Positions 43,770-52,195 are shown, numbered from the stretch's first letter. The stretch is DNA of 61,857 nucleotides from Spirochaetota bacterium (GCA_029974015.1 JARKUF010000019.1:74219-136075), one strand, 5' to 3'. The notes: generated by a model from the sequence alone, not told the origin. Numbers and translations are program-made.

Positions 43770-44626
43770 CTCTTTATTCCGGGGTCCAGAAGTATCTTCG
43801 CGATGAGGCGCACCGAGGCGAAGTAATCCTCAGGGGTGTAGTACGGCAAGTGGTCCGTTCCCACGCTCGCAACCCGACCATTGCGCAGCGCGGAAAGTCC
43901 CTTAACCTCAGCAAAAGTTTTCATGAAAAACTCCTCCGCTCCGGGCATCATGGATATGATTACCTCAGGGTCTTGCGCGACAACAGTTTCCATTGACACT
44001 ATCGGGTACGGAATATCCACCCCTTTGAACACATTTTCCCCGCCGGCCTCCCCAAGGATAGCGTCGATAAAAGATCCTCCGCCGACCGCCACGAGGGGAT
44101 TGTGTGACACGAAAAACGCACATCGTACTCCCCGGGCCCGCTTAATTGACAAAATTTCTTTACGATACCCTCTGAGCTTCGCCATGGCGGCGTTCCGCCG
44201 CCCCAGCAGAGACCCGAGTTCGAGATACTGCCCTGCAAGATCGTTGAAATTCCTGATAATGCCAAAGCGGTGGACATAGAGCCCCAGTGCCTCCAGGCGC
44301 GCCGCGCGTGAGGCTATGACATCACCCGCTGCAATGAAAACGGCATCGGGCTTGAGAGAATAAATCCTTTCGAGATTCGGTTGGACGATAGAGCTCACCA
44401 CTTTGGCATTACTGTTTTCAGCAGAACAGTAGTTCGTAATCCCCACCAGAAGCCCCCCCGCGTTGAGATCAACCATCTGCCGCGTCAGCGATGGCGAGAG
44501 CGAGACAATCCGCGAAAGCACCGCTGGAGGGCGTCCCTCCCCGGGTTCCACTCCCTCGCCGTGAGAAAGGGCCCATAAGAGCACTGCGCTCCCGACAACC
44601 AGGAACAGAGTACGTGGAAACGTCAC
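43766..44626 (-). CDS. Periplasmic substrate-binding protein (BtuF-like)
   Basis: The 286-residue protein has an N-terminal hydrophobic segment (residues 6-22) and the type III binding fold: RIVSLSPSLTRQMVDLNAGGLLVGITNYC, LERIYSLKPDAVFIAAGDV, FVSHNPLVAVGGGSFIDAILGEAGGENVF and a final YTPEDYFASVRLIAKIL. It likely delivers B12 or an iron complex to the permease. The start is GTG at 44626, 7 bases after GGAG. It is the first gene of the operon. Confidence 0.9.
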   Translation of the reverse strand: MTFPRTLFLVVGSAVLLWALSHGEGVEPGEGRPPAVLSRIVSLSPSLTRQMVDLNAGGLLVGITNYCSAENSNAKVVSSIVQPNLERIYSLKPDAVFIAAGDVIASRAARLEALGLYVHRFGIIRNFNDLAGQYLELGSLLGRRNAAMAKLRGYRKEILSIKRARGVRCAFFVSHNPLVAVGGGSFIDAILGEAGGENVFKGVDIPYPIVSMETVVAQDPEVIISMMPGAEEFFMKTFAEVKGLSALRNGRVASVGTDHLPYYTPEDYFASVRLIAKILLDPGIKR

Positions 44627-45091
44627 GATGGACTCCAGTGAATCCTATATTTCTCGGAAAGCGGCATTGTTGTCGTGCTTAGCAGTTGAGAATTTTTAAG
44701 AAAGGGTTAAAACCGGCGAAGATGACTACGAAAAACCTTCCGCATGGAAGCATTCTCTATTCAACACTCTCTCCTCGCGCCGGTAACACCATTCCCCAAT
44801 CCCAGCAGAGCCCATGCGCCCCTGCAAGCGATTTTTCCGCAGGCGACAAAACTGTGAACCACGAATATCTGCCACATTTTAAATCGAGCATCCGGGCTAC
44901 TAAAATTAGGATTGACACCAGAGCTGAGGAAAGAGCAATCTTTATTTTGAAAATATTTAATCACCGGCATAATCTGAACTTTGTTTTTTTCCGCCCGAGT
45001 TCAACGAGCAGAGACTTAATTATTGGAAATTGATGGATGATGGCAATCTCCTTTTGACGCACCTGATAGCAAGCGATACAGGGGCAACCGC
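44627..45091. other. Intergenic region, 465 bp, between divergent genes
   Basis: This is the promoter side of the B12-type importer operon and of the exonuclease III gene. It is AT-rich in the right half. I looked for a cobalamin riboswitch on the minus strand and could not assemble its core. No tRNA or hairpin stands out. Confidence 0.5.
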
Positions 45092-45850
45092 ATGAAGATA
45101 ATATCCTGGAATGTGAACGGACTCCGGGCGATTTTAAAAAAGGGGTTTCTGGAGTTTTTAGCTTCGGAGGACCCCGACATCCTCTGCCTGCAGGAAATTA
45201 AAACTTTCCCCGAGCAGGTACATATCGACATCCCCGAGTACCCGCACCAGTTCTGGAACCCCGCCGCGCGGAAGGGCTACTCCGGTACGGCCATTTTCGC
45301 AAAGAAGCCTCCGATGTCAAACACCACCGGTATCGGCATCGAAAAGCATGACAGCGAAGGTCGGGTAATAACACTTGAGCTTGAGAAATGCTATCTCGTG
45401 AATATCTACGTGCCCAATGCCCAGCGGGGCCTCACTCGCCTCGATTACCGCACCAATGAGTGGGACGCGGATTTGCTGAAATACCTTAAAAAACTCGAAA
45501 AATCTAAACCAGTACTCTTCTGCGGAGACCTCAATGTGGCCCACAAGGAAATCGACCTGTCAAACCCGAAGAGCAATGTGAATAACGCGGGGTTCACTCC
45601 TGAAGAGCGTGCCGGATTCGACAAAATCGTGAAGGCGGGCTTTATCGACACGTTCAGGGAGTTTACGAAGGAAGGCGGCCACTACACCTGGTGGAGTTAT
45701 ATGGGCCGGGCCCGTGAAAAGAACGTGGGGTGGCGCATCGATTATTTTCTTATCTCACCGCCTCTGCGCCCGGCACTGAAAAAGTCATATATTCTTCCCC
45801 GGGTAATGGGTTCGGATCACGCGCCAATCGTACTGGAAATAGAACTGTAG
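45092..45850 (+). CDS. xth: Exodeoxyribonuclease III family AP endonuclease
   Basis: The 252-residue protein starts MKIISWNVNGLRA. The metal ligand E35 is in LCLQEIK, the catalytic Asp and Asn are in FCGDLNVAH, and the final SDHAPIVLE holds the catalytic Asp-His. The enzyme cuts DNA at abasic sites in base excision repair. It is a single gene, convergent with the CheD-like gene. Confidence 0.95.
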   Translation: MKIISWNVNGLRAILKKGFLEFLASEDPDILCLQEIKTFPEQVHIDIPEYPHQFWNPAARKGYSGTAIFAKKPPMSNTTGIGIEKHDSEGRVITLELEKCYLVNIYVPNAQRGLTRLDYRTNEWDADLLKYLKKLEKSKPVLFCGDLNVAHKEIDLSNPKSNVNNAGFTPEERAGFDKIVKAGFIDTFREFTKEGGHYTWWSYMGRAREKNVGWRIDYFLISPPLRPALKKSYILPRVMGSDHAPIVLEIEL

Positions 45851-45925
45851 CCGAAATCCCGCGGTGTAGCGGAAAGGGTTTTGGCCATTATACAGGAAGT
45901 GCGACGGAAACGATTCCCATCCGCC

Positions 45926-46594
45926 TCAAGCTTCGCGCATCCTGCCGCGCCTGCCTGTAATAAAGGTTATTGCCCCTTCTCGCACCAGGCATTCAAAGGA
46001 AGGGTCTCCGGGGGAAAGCGCAGAAGCCGGGGCGAAATTTTTCGCCGATAAATTGAGTCTCTGGAGCCGCAGAAGATCGATAGTAAACGATATATGCTCT
46101 TTTAAATGCTTATTTTCAATAAAGACCGCAAGCTCTGTTTTAAATAGAGAGTAGGTTGCAAAAAAGGCGCTTCCAGTATCCTGGAATATTAAGCCGAGTT
46201 CATTGTCCGCGAGTATCCGCATAGCCTCCCGGACATTTTCTTCCGGAACACGGAACGAATTACTCTCCAAATTCCTTCCTGCTCCAATAAGATGAAGACA
46301 GTATATGCGGTCCATGGTAATGCCGAAAGCGTTTTTAAAAACCTCGAGGATTTCATCGATCTGGGCCTGTGCGCTTTTTGTTGCGACGATGCTTCCCTCC
46401 CTGGGATTGGCGATGACGATGTGGTTCGCCGCCACTACATAAGGGTCGTCTCCCCCGACGAAAACTGTTGAAACACACGAACCGAGGACAAGGGACATAG
46501 TTTGCCGGTGCCCGATACAGCGGACCTCATTCAATTTAGGAATGCAGTATCTTTCCTCAGGCGGAAGTACCTGGGGATAACCATCCATATCCAT
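45926..46594 (-). CDS. cheD: CheD-like receptor glutamine deamidase
   Basis: The 222-residue protein has the CheD active-site layout: C40 in LVLGSCVSTVF and H58 in AANHIVIA, with S34 at the position of the usual Thr. CheD deamidates chemoreceptors and binds CheC or CheX. Other parts, such as LESNSFRVPEENVREAMRILADNE, also fit. The protein is longer than typical CheD (about 160), with an extra C-terminal part rich in Leu and Arg. No other chemotaxis gene is adjacent; cheX is 13 kb away. Confidence 0.72.
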   Translation of the reverse strand: MDMDGYPQVLPPEERYCIPKLNEVRCIGHRQTMSLVLGSCVSTVFVGGDDPYVVAANHIVIANPREGSIVATKSAQAQIDEILEVFKNAFGITMDRIYCLHLIGAGRNLESNSFRVPEENVREAMRILADNELGLIFQDTGSAFFATYSLFKTELAVFIENKHLKEHISFTIDLLRLQRLNLSAKNFAPASALSPGDPSFECLVREGAITFITGRRGRMREA

Positions 46595-46739
46595 TGGAGT
46601 AAAACCCCTGTCAGGAGATAATCGAAATTCGCTTTTTTACTCCCATGAACAAGAAGAGTACTTTAGCATGAACGATCAACCAGGATTTCCTTATGATAGC
46701 AAGTAAAATTCGATCATTATCCATTGTTTTTATATACGC

Positions 46740-46768
46740 TTGACGTCTCGCAGGACCAGTGATATAAT
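46740..46768 (+). promoter_or_regulatory. Consensus sigma-70 type promoter
   Basis: TTGACG (46740-46745) and TATAAT (46763-46768) are separated by 17 bp. The transcript would run through repeat copy g to the hydrolase gene, with a leader of about 235 bases. Confidence 0.7.
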
Positions 46769-46800
46769 TTACCAGCATGTTTAAGGATAGTTCAAAAATT

Positions 46801-46935
46801 AAGGCAACCTCTAAAAATTAGGTTTACCCGCCCGCCGAAGGCGGGCGGGTAAACCTAAAACTTGAACATGCCAGCAGTTGCAAATTATGGGAAATTAAAA
46901 AATTTAATTTTTGAGATTCCCTTAATTTTCAAGGG
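46801..46935 (+). repeat. Dispersed hairpin repeat, copy g (best copy)
   Basis: Two 19-base arms (46818-46836 and 46840-46858) pair perfectly over a GAA loop, with TTAGGTTTACCCGCCCGCC on the left. It is preceded by GGCAACCTCTAAAAA and followed by CTTGAACATGCCAGCAGTTG and AAATTATGGG, and then an AT-rich second hairpin region (about 46890-46925). It lies in the hydrolase leader. Confidence 0.85.
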
Positions 46936-47008
46936 CTGTCGCAAAAGTCGGATTTTCAGGCAAAATAACACGCCGGTTCTTCACCGGATAACGATACGAG
47001 GGTATCCC

Positions 47009-47929
47009 ATGAAAAAAAGAATTAAATACATTAGTATTGCCATCTTAACGATTATCGCCATCATACCATTTGCTTTTTATCGATTTGATATACCGGTGGA
47101 AACTTTGAAGGCCAGGTACGGCCGCCCTCCTTCACAATTCATGGACCTGGGCGGAATGAGCGTCCACTATCGTGACGAGGGTAAGGGTGTCCCAATTGTA
47201 TTGGTCCACGGGACATCGTCATCCCTCCACACTTGGGACGGATGGACAAAAGAACTGGTAAAAAAATTCAGGGTTATACGGATGGACCTTCCGGCATTCG
47301 GACTCACGGGGCCGAATGCAAGCGGAGATTATACCATTAAAGCCTATGTGGAATTCTTAGAAGAGTTTCTTTCGAAGGTTGGCGTCCCCAGGTTCCATCT
47401 TGCCGGGAATTCCCTTGGCGGAGAAATCGCCTGGAACTACGCCCTGGCCCACCCGCGTAAGGTTGACCGTCTAATATTAGTCGACGCCGCCGGCTATCCA
47501 GTCAAGAAAGCACCGGCCCTCTTCCGCATGATGAAATTTGGCCCTGTGGCCTTCTTCGCGCGCCACATCACCCCTGAGTTTGTTGTCGTGAAGAACCTTC
47601 GCGAGGTGTACGGTGATGACTCAAAGATAAACCGGGAACTCATCGACCGATACTACTCCCTGACCCTCCGGGAAGGAAACCGTGGCGCCTTTATCGCCCG
47701 CGTCAGAACGCCGCGGACCACTGAGAACCTTTCAAAGCTCGGAAGGATCGCCTCCCCCACCCTGGTTCTGTGGGGGGAAGCCGACCTCTGGATACCCGTG
47801 GAAAACGGCAGGAAGTTCGCCAGAGATATTCCGGGAGCAAAACTGGTCATCTATAAGGGAGCAGGACATGTTCCCATGGAAGAAATACCCGAGCTATCGG
47901 TCCGGGATGCCCTTGATTTTTTAAAATAA
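47009..47929 (+). CDS. Alpha/beta hydrolase with N-terminal membrane anchor
   Basis: The 306-residue protein starts with a hydrophobic segment (residues 5-20). The hydrolase fold follows, with the oxyanion HGTSSSLHTWDGW motif, the nucleophile elbow AGNSLGGEIAWNYA and a late GHVPMEE catalytic His. It also has TLVLWGEADLWIP with the acid residue. The substrate is unknown. AGGG precedes the ATG at 47009, and the long open frame upstream is only the repeat read through. It is convergent with pgi. Confidence 0.87.
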   Translation: MKKRIKYISIAILTIIAIIPFAFYRFDIPVETLKARYGRPPSQFMDLGGMSVHYRDEGKGVPIVLVHGTSSSLHTWDGWTKELVKKFRVIRMDLPAFGLTGPNASGDYTIKAYVEFLEEFLSKVGVPRFHLAGNSLGGEIAWNYALAHPRKVDRLILVDAAGYPVKKAPALFRMMKFGPVAFFARHITPEFVVVKNLREVYGDDSKINRELIDRYYSLTLREGNRGAFIARVRTPRTTENLSKLGRIASPTLVLWGEADLWIPVENGRKFARDIPGAKLVIYKGAGHVPMEEIPELSVRDALDFLK

Positions 47930-47949
47930 TGAATACGACAAGCTCATAT

Positions 47950-47964
47950 CGGTTTTGAAAACCG
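47950..47964. terminator. Short hairpin between convergent genes
   Basis: CGGTTTT pairs with AAAACCG over a single G (47950-47964), between the stop codons of the hydrolase gene and pgi. It may act as a weak bidirectional terminator. Confidence 0.4.
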
Positions 47965-47965
47965 G

Positions 47966-49615
47966 CTATTTTCGCATTTTCTTGTATGCATTAATGAGCC
48001 CGTTCGTGGATGAATCGTGTGATGATACCTCCATGTCTCCGGAAAGCTCCGGGAGTATTTTCCCTGCCAATTGTTTTCCAAGTTCCACGCCCCACTGATC
48101 AAAGCTGAAAATATTCCAGATCACGCCCTGGACAAATATTTTATGCTCATACATCGCAATGAGGCTCCCCAGTGTCCTCGGGGTGATTTTTTTCACGAGG
48201 ATTGAGTTTGTCGGGCGATTCCCCTCAAAAACCTTAAAAGGCTTCAGCCGCGCAATTTCTCCTGCCGGCAAACCTGACGCCTTTAGCTCCTTCTCCACCT
48301 CTTCGGCGGATTTTCCGTTCATCAGAGCCTCTGTCTGGGCGAAGAAATTTGAAAGCAATTTCAGATGATGGTCTCCCAGGGGATTGTGGCTCAAGGCCGG
48401 AGCTATGAAATCACAGGGAACCATTTTCGTACCCTGATGGATGAGCTGATAGAAAGCATGCTGGCCATTGGTGCCGGGTTCGCCCCAGATTACCGGCCCC
48501 GTTTGATAAGTGATTTTTTTACCGAAACGGTCTACTCCTTTGCCGTTGGACTCCATATCCCCCTGCTGAAAGTAAGCGGCAAATCTGTGCAGGTATTGAT
48601 CGTAAGGAAGGATGGCATGGGTCTCGGCTCCAAAGAAATTATTGTACCATATCCCAAGGAGAGCAAGCACAATCGGCATGTTTCGCTCCGGTTTCTCGGT
48701 GCGAAAATGCTCGTCCATGGCATGGCCTCCTTCCAGAAGCTCCAGGAAATTATCAAACCCCACCGTGAGAGCAATGGAAAGGCCAATGGCGGACCAGAGA
48801 GAATATCGTCCTCCCACCCAATCCCAGAATCTAAACATGTTCGCGGGGTCGATCCCAAATTCTTTTACTTCTTTTTCATTTGTGGAGACTGCGACGAAAT
48901 GCCGCACCACATACCCTTCATCTTCCGCATTATCAAGAAACCATTTTCGCGCTGAATGAGCGTTTGTCATCGTTTCCTGGGTGGTGAAAGTTTTAGAAGA
49001 TATGATAAAGAGAGTCGTTTCGGGGGACACATTTTTCAGCGTCTCGGCGATATGTGTGCCGTCCACATTCGAAACGAAATGCGGAGTAATATGCTTCCAA
49101 TATGGCCGAAGCGCCTCAGTGACCATGACAGGCCCCAGATCGGACCCTCCAATGCCTATGTTCACCAGATCGGTGATCGCTTTCCCGGTATATCCCTGCC
49201 ATTCACCGGAAAGAACTCTGCCGCAAAAATCCTTCATTTGACTGAGGACGGAGCGCACTTCGAGCATCACATCTTTTCCGTTGAGCATCACCGGAGCATT
49301 CGATCTATTGCGAAGAGCGGTATGAAGCACGGAACGGTTTTCCGTTTCGTTTATACGCCGGCCGGCAAACATCTTCTCCACTGCTGCGGGGACCTTTGTT
49401 TCTCTTGCAAGTTTCATCAGAAGTTTCATCGTTTCTGATGTCACGATGTTCTTGGAATAATCGAGTAAAATATCCTCAAAATTGAGGGAAAACGTATGAA
49501 ACCGTTTTTTATCCTTAGCAAAAAGATCTCTCATATGGGTTTTGCGCATGGCACGAAAATGCGCCTTGAGCATCTGCCACGATTTTGTTTTTGCCGGATT
49601 GACAGAGGGAAGCAT
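47966..49615 (-). CDS. pgi: Glucose-6-phosphate isomerase
   Basis: Pgi interconverts glucose-6-phosphate and fructose-6-phosphate in glycolysis. At 549 residues it equals the E. coli-type enzyme. Signatures are [19 protein letters not shown], the [18 protein letters not shown] family motif and the C-terminal [14 protein letters not shown] chose the ATG at 49615 because AGGAGG lies 7 bases before it; the upstream extension is not conserved. It is a single gene. Confidence 0.96.
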   Translation of the reverse strand: MLPSVNPAKTKSWQMLKAHFRAMRKTHMRDLFAKDKKRFHTFSLNFEDILLDYSKNIVTSETMKLLMKLARETKVPAAVEKMFAGRRINETENRSVLHTALRNRSNAPVMLNGKDVMLEVRSVLSQMKDFCGRVLSGEWQGYTGKAITDLVNIGIGGSDLGPVMVTEALRPYWKHITPHFVSNVDGTHIAETLKNVSPETTLFIISSKTFTTQETMTNAHSARKWFLDNAEDEGYVVRHFVAVSTNEKEVKEFGIDPANMFRFWDWVGGRYSLWSAIGLSIALTVGFDNFLELLEGGHAMDEHFRTEKPERNMPIVLALLGIWYNNFFGAETHAILPYDQYLHRFAAYFQQGDMESNGKGVDRFGKKITYQTGPVIWGEPGTNGQHAFYQLIHQGTKMVPCDFIAPALSHNPLGDHHLKLLSNFFAQTEALMNGKSAEEVEKELKASGLPAGEIARLKPFKVFEGNRPTNSILVKKITPRTLGSLIAMYEHKIFVQGVIWNIFSFDQWGVELGKQLAGKILPELSGDMEVSSHDSSTNGLINAYKKMRK

Positions 49616-50121
49616 CGGAGTCCTCCTTGGATGGTGAAATTTATTTGTACTTAAACATATCGGGAAAATATTTTCAATCAAAATTAATCCGAAAGCTTTG
49701 AAGCTCATAAATATTTTAGAGCAGGCTTAAACATAGATTTGTGACTATCTTTGAGTTTTTACTGGAATACCTGGTGTTTTAAGTGAACCTCTAATAATTA
49801 GGTTTTTCCGTCCGCCTTCGGCGGGCGCGAAAACCCAGGCCTTGAGTATATCAGTAGTTATAATTTATGGGGACCTCAAAAATTTAATTTTTGAGGACCC
49901 CTTAAGTATTTTTCTCTCCGGCTGGGACATATAATTATTGACATTTAGACGGTAAATGCACATGTGCCAATATCGGCAGATTTTCCAATGATTTAAACTC
50001 TGGTTTCTTTTCAATCCAGAGGCGAGTCACAGTATCTTCCGGTGTTTACTCCAATGGGAATAAATCAAAAGACACATTTCCCAAAAACAATTTTCATACG
50101 GTACATCAAGAGGAATAAAAA
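49616..50121. other. Intergenic region, 506 bp, between divergent genes
   Basis: The gap between pgi and the HU gene holds repeat copy h (49785-49905). The remainder, about 49910-50105, has a TTGACA without a matching -10 box and nothing else I can interpret. Confidence 0.55.
49785..49905 (+). repeat. Dispersed hairpin repeat, copy h (with second hairpin)
   Basis: The GC hairpin at 49800-49836 has the core CCGTCCGCCTTCGGCGGGCG. It follows GAACCTCTAATAATTAGG. Downstream comes the family tail and then a second hairpin (49869-49901): GGGGACCTCAAAAATT pairs with AATTTTTGAGGACCCC, with one mismatch. This copy shows the composite nature most clearly. Confidence 0.85.
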
Positions 50122-50496
50122 ATGACAAAAGCCAAAAAAGCAACGGCCACAAAGAGCACGAAGTCGGCGAAAAGCCCAAAAAATGTCAAAATGACAAAGA
50201 CCCAGCTTATTCAAGCGATAGTAGAGCATGCTGAATCCTCCGGGATGTCGAAAAAACAGGCGACCGCCGCATTAAACGCCCTCAATGTGATCGTGGCAAA
50301 GCAGCTTAGCAGAAAAGGCCCCGGCGAAGTGACCATCCCCGGAATTGCAAAACTCCAGGTCATCGTAAAACCGGCCCAGCCAGCGCGCAAGGGCATCAAC
50401 CCCTTTACTAAAGAACCCACAGTATTCAAAGCAAAGCCCGCCCGCAGGGTTGTGAAGGCCCGGGTACTAAAGGGAGTGAAAGACGCCGCGCTATAA
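50122..50496 (+). CDS. HU-like DNA-binding protein with basic N-terminal tail
   Basis: The 124-residue protein has a lysine-rich tail of about 23 residues (TKAKKATATKSTKSAKSPK) before an HU fold: MTKTQLIQAIVEHAESSGMSKKQATAALNALNVIV and PGIAKLQVIVKPAQPARKGINPFT. HU proteins bend and compact DNA. The tail recalls histone-like additions seen in some HU proteins and may add DNA affinity. AGAGGA precedes the ATG and a strong terminator follows. Confidence 0.9.
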   Translation: MTKAKKATATKSTKSAKSPKNVKMTKTQLIQAIVEHAESSGMSKKQATAALNALNVIVAKQLSRKGPGEVTIPGIAKLQVIVKPAQPARKGINPFTKEPTVFKAKPARRVVKARVLKGVKDAAL

Positions 50497-50515
50497 CGCA
50501 CTCATGGAAAAAACC

Positions 50516-50551
50516 AACATAAACGCCCCGGATCCCCGGGGCGTTTATGTT
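50516..50551. terminator. Strong terminator after the HU gene
   Basis: AACATAAACGCCCC (50516-50529) pairs with GGGGCGTTTATGTT (50538-50551) and is followed by a T-rich tail on the plus strand. The gene downstream is convergent, so it may act in both directions. Confidence 0.8.
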
Positions 50552-50567
50552 TTATTTTCATAACAAC

Positions 50568-51359
50568 TCAAATAATGCCCCGGTAAAATCCTCCATCCAC
50601 CTGAAGCGCTACGCCATTAATGTAACCAGCGCCTTCCGAAGCCAGAAAGGCCGCGGCCATGGCAAACTCTTCGGGAGTACCTATCCTTCCTGCGGGAATG
50701 GACTCTAACAACTTATCGTAGAAGTCTTCCTCGCTGCCCTTTCCGTCGGCCACAAATTTTTTGGCGAGCTCCTCGACACGTTCGGTTTTCGTGTAGCCGG
50801 GGCACAGGGAATTTACGGTAATTCCGAACTGGGCCACCTGGTTCGACAATGTTTTGATGAAGCCGAGAACTCCCGCCCTGGCCGTATTCGAGAGAATGAG
50901 ATTTTCTAATGGTTGTTTTGCCGCCACGGAAGTAATGGCAATAATCCTTCCCCAGCGTCGATCTTTCATGCCTGGAAGCGCCTCATAACAGAGGTTAACA
51001 GTGGAAAGGAGGTTCAGCTCAAGGGCGGAACGATAATCGTCCATGGAGAATTCATGGTGCATCCCCGCCGGAGGGCCTCCGGCATTGCACACCAGAATTT
51101 CGATGGAACCGAAAACTTCCGACACTTCCCGTACGAGTTCGCGAATTGCCTCATGATCGGTTACATCAGCCGCATACCCCCTGACATAGCCGCCGGTGCT
51201 CTCCTGAATTTTAATTGCCGCTCTTTCAATGCGCTCACGGTCCCGGCTACATATGGCGACTTTCGCACCCTCAACAGAAAGCCGTTCCGCGATGGACCAT
51301 CCAAGGCCGCGGCTGGCTGCAGTGACCAACGCGGTTTTTCCTCTAATGCCGAGATCCAT
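50568..51359 (-). CDS. SDR oxidoreductase with altered catalytic residues
   Basis: The 263-residue protein has the SDR cofactor motif TAASRGLG (13-20), NAGG (92-95) and Ser144 in AITSVAAKQ, and a late GYINGVALQVDGGFYRG. The usual YxxxK catalytic pair is missing: S157 and R161 take its place in LENLILSNTARAG. This matches a known SDR subgroup that lacks the canonical pair, so reductase activity is doubtful. I chose the ATG at 51359, 5 bases after GGAGG. Confidence 0.86.
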   Translation of the reverse strand: MDLGIRGKTALVTAASRGLGWSIAERLSVEGAKVAICSRDRERIERAAIKIQESTGGYVRGYAADVTDHEAIRELVREVSEVFGSIEILVCNAGGPPAGMHHEFSMDDYRSALELNLLSTVNLCYEALPGMKDRRWGRIIAITSVAAKQPLENLILSNTARAGVLGFIKTLSNQVAQFGITVNSLCPGYTKTERVEELAKKFVADGKGSEEDFYDKLLESIPAGRIGTPEEFAMAAAFLASEGAGYINGVALQVDGGFYRGII

Positions 51360-51489
51360 GAAGCACCTCCGGAAAGTGTAGATATGCAAACAATTGAATC
51401 GTATGTAATGCATGATATCAGGCAACCGACGATTTCAAGCAATTTTTTGCACGCCCCTTCCCGGAATAACTCTTCCTGCTCAGGATTTT

Positions 51490-51524
51490 GGTTTACCCGT
51501 CCGCCGAAGACGGGCGGGCAAATC
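51490..51524. repeat. Dispersed hairpin repeat, copy i
   Basis: GTTTACCCGTCCGCC pairs imperfectly with GGGCGGGCAAATC over GAAGAC. Its flanks are diverged, but the core matches the family. Confidence 0.55.
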
Positions 51525-51700
51525 AAATTATTATAGATTGGCGTCGAGCAGACTGGAAGGCCACCTCCCAGCCACTAACAGAACCGTGCTGGCGCTTTTA
51601 ACGCACACGGCTTTTCATATTGCCCTTCTAAGAGATTCAGTACAGGCTGACGCAAACTCTCGGTTTCGGAAGGGGATATCGTAAGAGCAATAAAAAAATG

Positions 51701-51741
51701 TTGACTCGATCATCACCGTTTCATACCATAATGAAACGGTG
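51701..51741 (+). promoter_or_regulatory. Candidate promoter overlapped by an 11-bp palindrome
   Basis: TTGACT (51701-51706) and TACCAT (51724-51729) are 17 bp apart. A perfect inverted repeat, CACCGTTTCAT (51714-51724) with its complement at 51731-51741, covers the spacer and -10 box. This is the layout of an operator for a dimeric repressor, although it could also be only a hairpin. Confidence 0.45.
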
Positions 51742-51824
51742 AAGATCGATTTTAACCTGGGGGCGTAGAATACCGCGATTTTGCAAGGCGGCAAATTTTA
51801 AGGCCCCTTTTCAGGGGCTTTTTT
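51742..51824 (+). ncRNA. Candidate small RNA ending in a rho-independent terminator
   Basis: A transcript from the promoter at 51701-51729 would start near 51735 and stop at the terminator at 51803-51824. It would be about 80-90 bases with no obvious coding frame. No known RNA family was recognised. The call rests only on promoter and terminator. Confidence 0.35.
51803..51824 (+). terminator. Rho-independent terminator
   Basis: GCCCC (51803-51807) pairs with GGGGC (51814-51818), extended by AAG/CTT, over a TTTTCA loop, then six T. This is a classic terminator on the plus strand. Confidence 0.8.
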
Positions 51825-51840
51825 GCCGGGGGGAGTGCTC

Positions 51841-51897
51841 ATGATCGCAAGCGCGCTGCTGATTAGTATCCTTTTCTTGGTATGTCCTTACTTCTGA
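51841..51897 (+). CDS. Possible 18-residue hydrophobic peptide
   Basis: The frame MIASALLISILFLVCPYF lies 6 bases after GGGGGAG, a good ribosome-binding site. It is almost wholly hydrophobic, the size of a leader or type I toxin peptide. It is downstream of the terminator at 51824 and may equally be chance or the remnant of a larger gene. Confidence 0.25.
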   Translation: MIASALLISILFLVCPYF

Positions 51898-52125
51898 CAT
51901 TACCCGAAAAGTCCTTGCAATGGCCAGGGAAGCTCAAAAGAAAGGAACCGAGGTGGAAATTCGCAGGTTTGCAGCTTAGATTAGGAAAATCTCAAGTATT
52001 AGAGTTTGCCTTTAGATAGCTCCTATAAACTGTAACTGCCGACATGCTCTGGAATTTATTTTTCTGACTGACCTTAACCTACCCGGTTAATCCCCCCTTT
52101 TTTTACTACTACACAAAAATATAGC

Positions 52126-52153
52126 TAAACAAAATTTAAGCATATCACGATAG
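52126..52153 (+). promoter_or_regulatory. Possible sigma-28-like promoter
   Basis: TAAA (52126-52129) is followed after a suitable distance by CACGATAG (52146-52153), close to the flagellar sigma-28 -10 element. It lies 43 bp before the FlgM-like gene. The match is partial. Confidence 0.3.
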
Positions 52154-52195
52154 TATAAGTAGAGCAGAGAAGAAAACCTTAAAAAGGAGGCCCCC

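Larger units (their letters stand above)
46595..47008. other. Intergenic region, 414 bp, with promoter and repeat g
   Basis: Between the divergent CheD-like and hydrolase genes lie a consensus promoter (46740-46768) and the best copy of the dispersed repeat (46801-46935). Both lie in the future leader of the hydrolase gene. Confidence 0.65.
51360..52195. other. Large noncoding region, 836 bp
   Basis: This gap between divergent genes holds repeat copy i (51490-51524), a palindrome overlapping a candidate promoter (51701-51741), a rho-independent terminator (51803-51824), a tiny frame at 51841-51897, gene-like scraps to about 51980 and a sigma-28-like promoter near 52126-52153. It is the most structured noncoding stretch in the window. 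Confidence 0.65.

Noticed and set aside
44686..45033. 115-residue plus-strand frame in the gap before exonuclease III
   Set aside because: The start is not supported and the composition is not protein-like; it is likely an open frame by chance.
44627..45091. Cobalamin riboswitch upstream of the importer operon
   Set aside because: GGTGTCAATCC-like and ACCGGCGCG-like pieces occur, but not in the order and spacing of the known element, and no B12 box follows.
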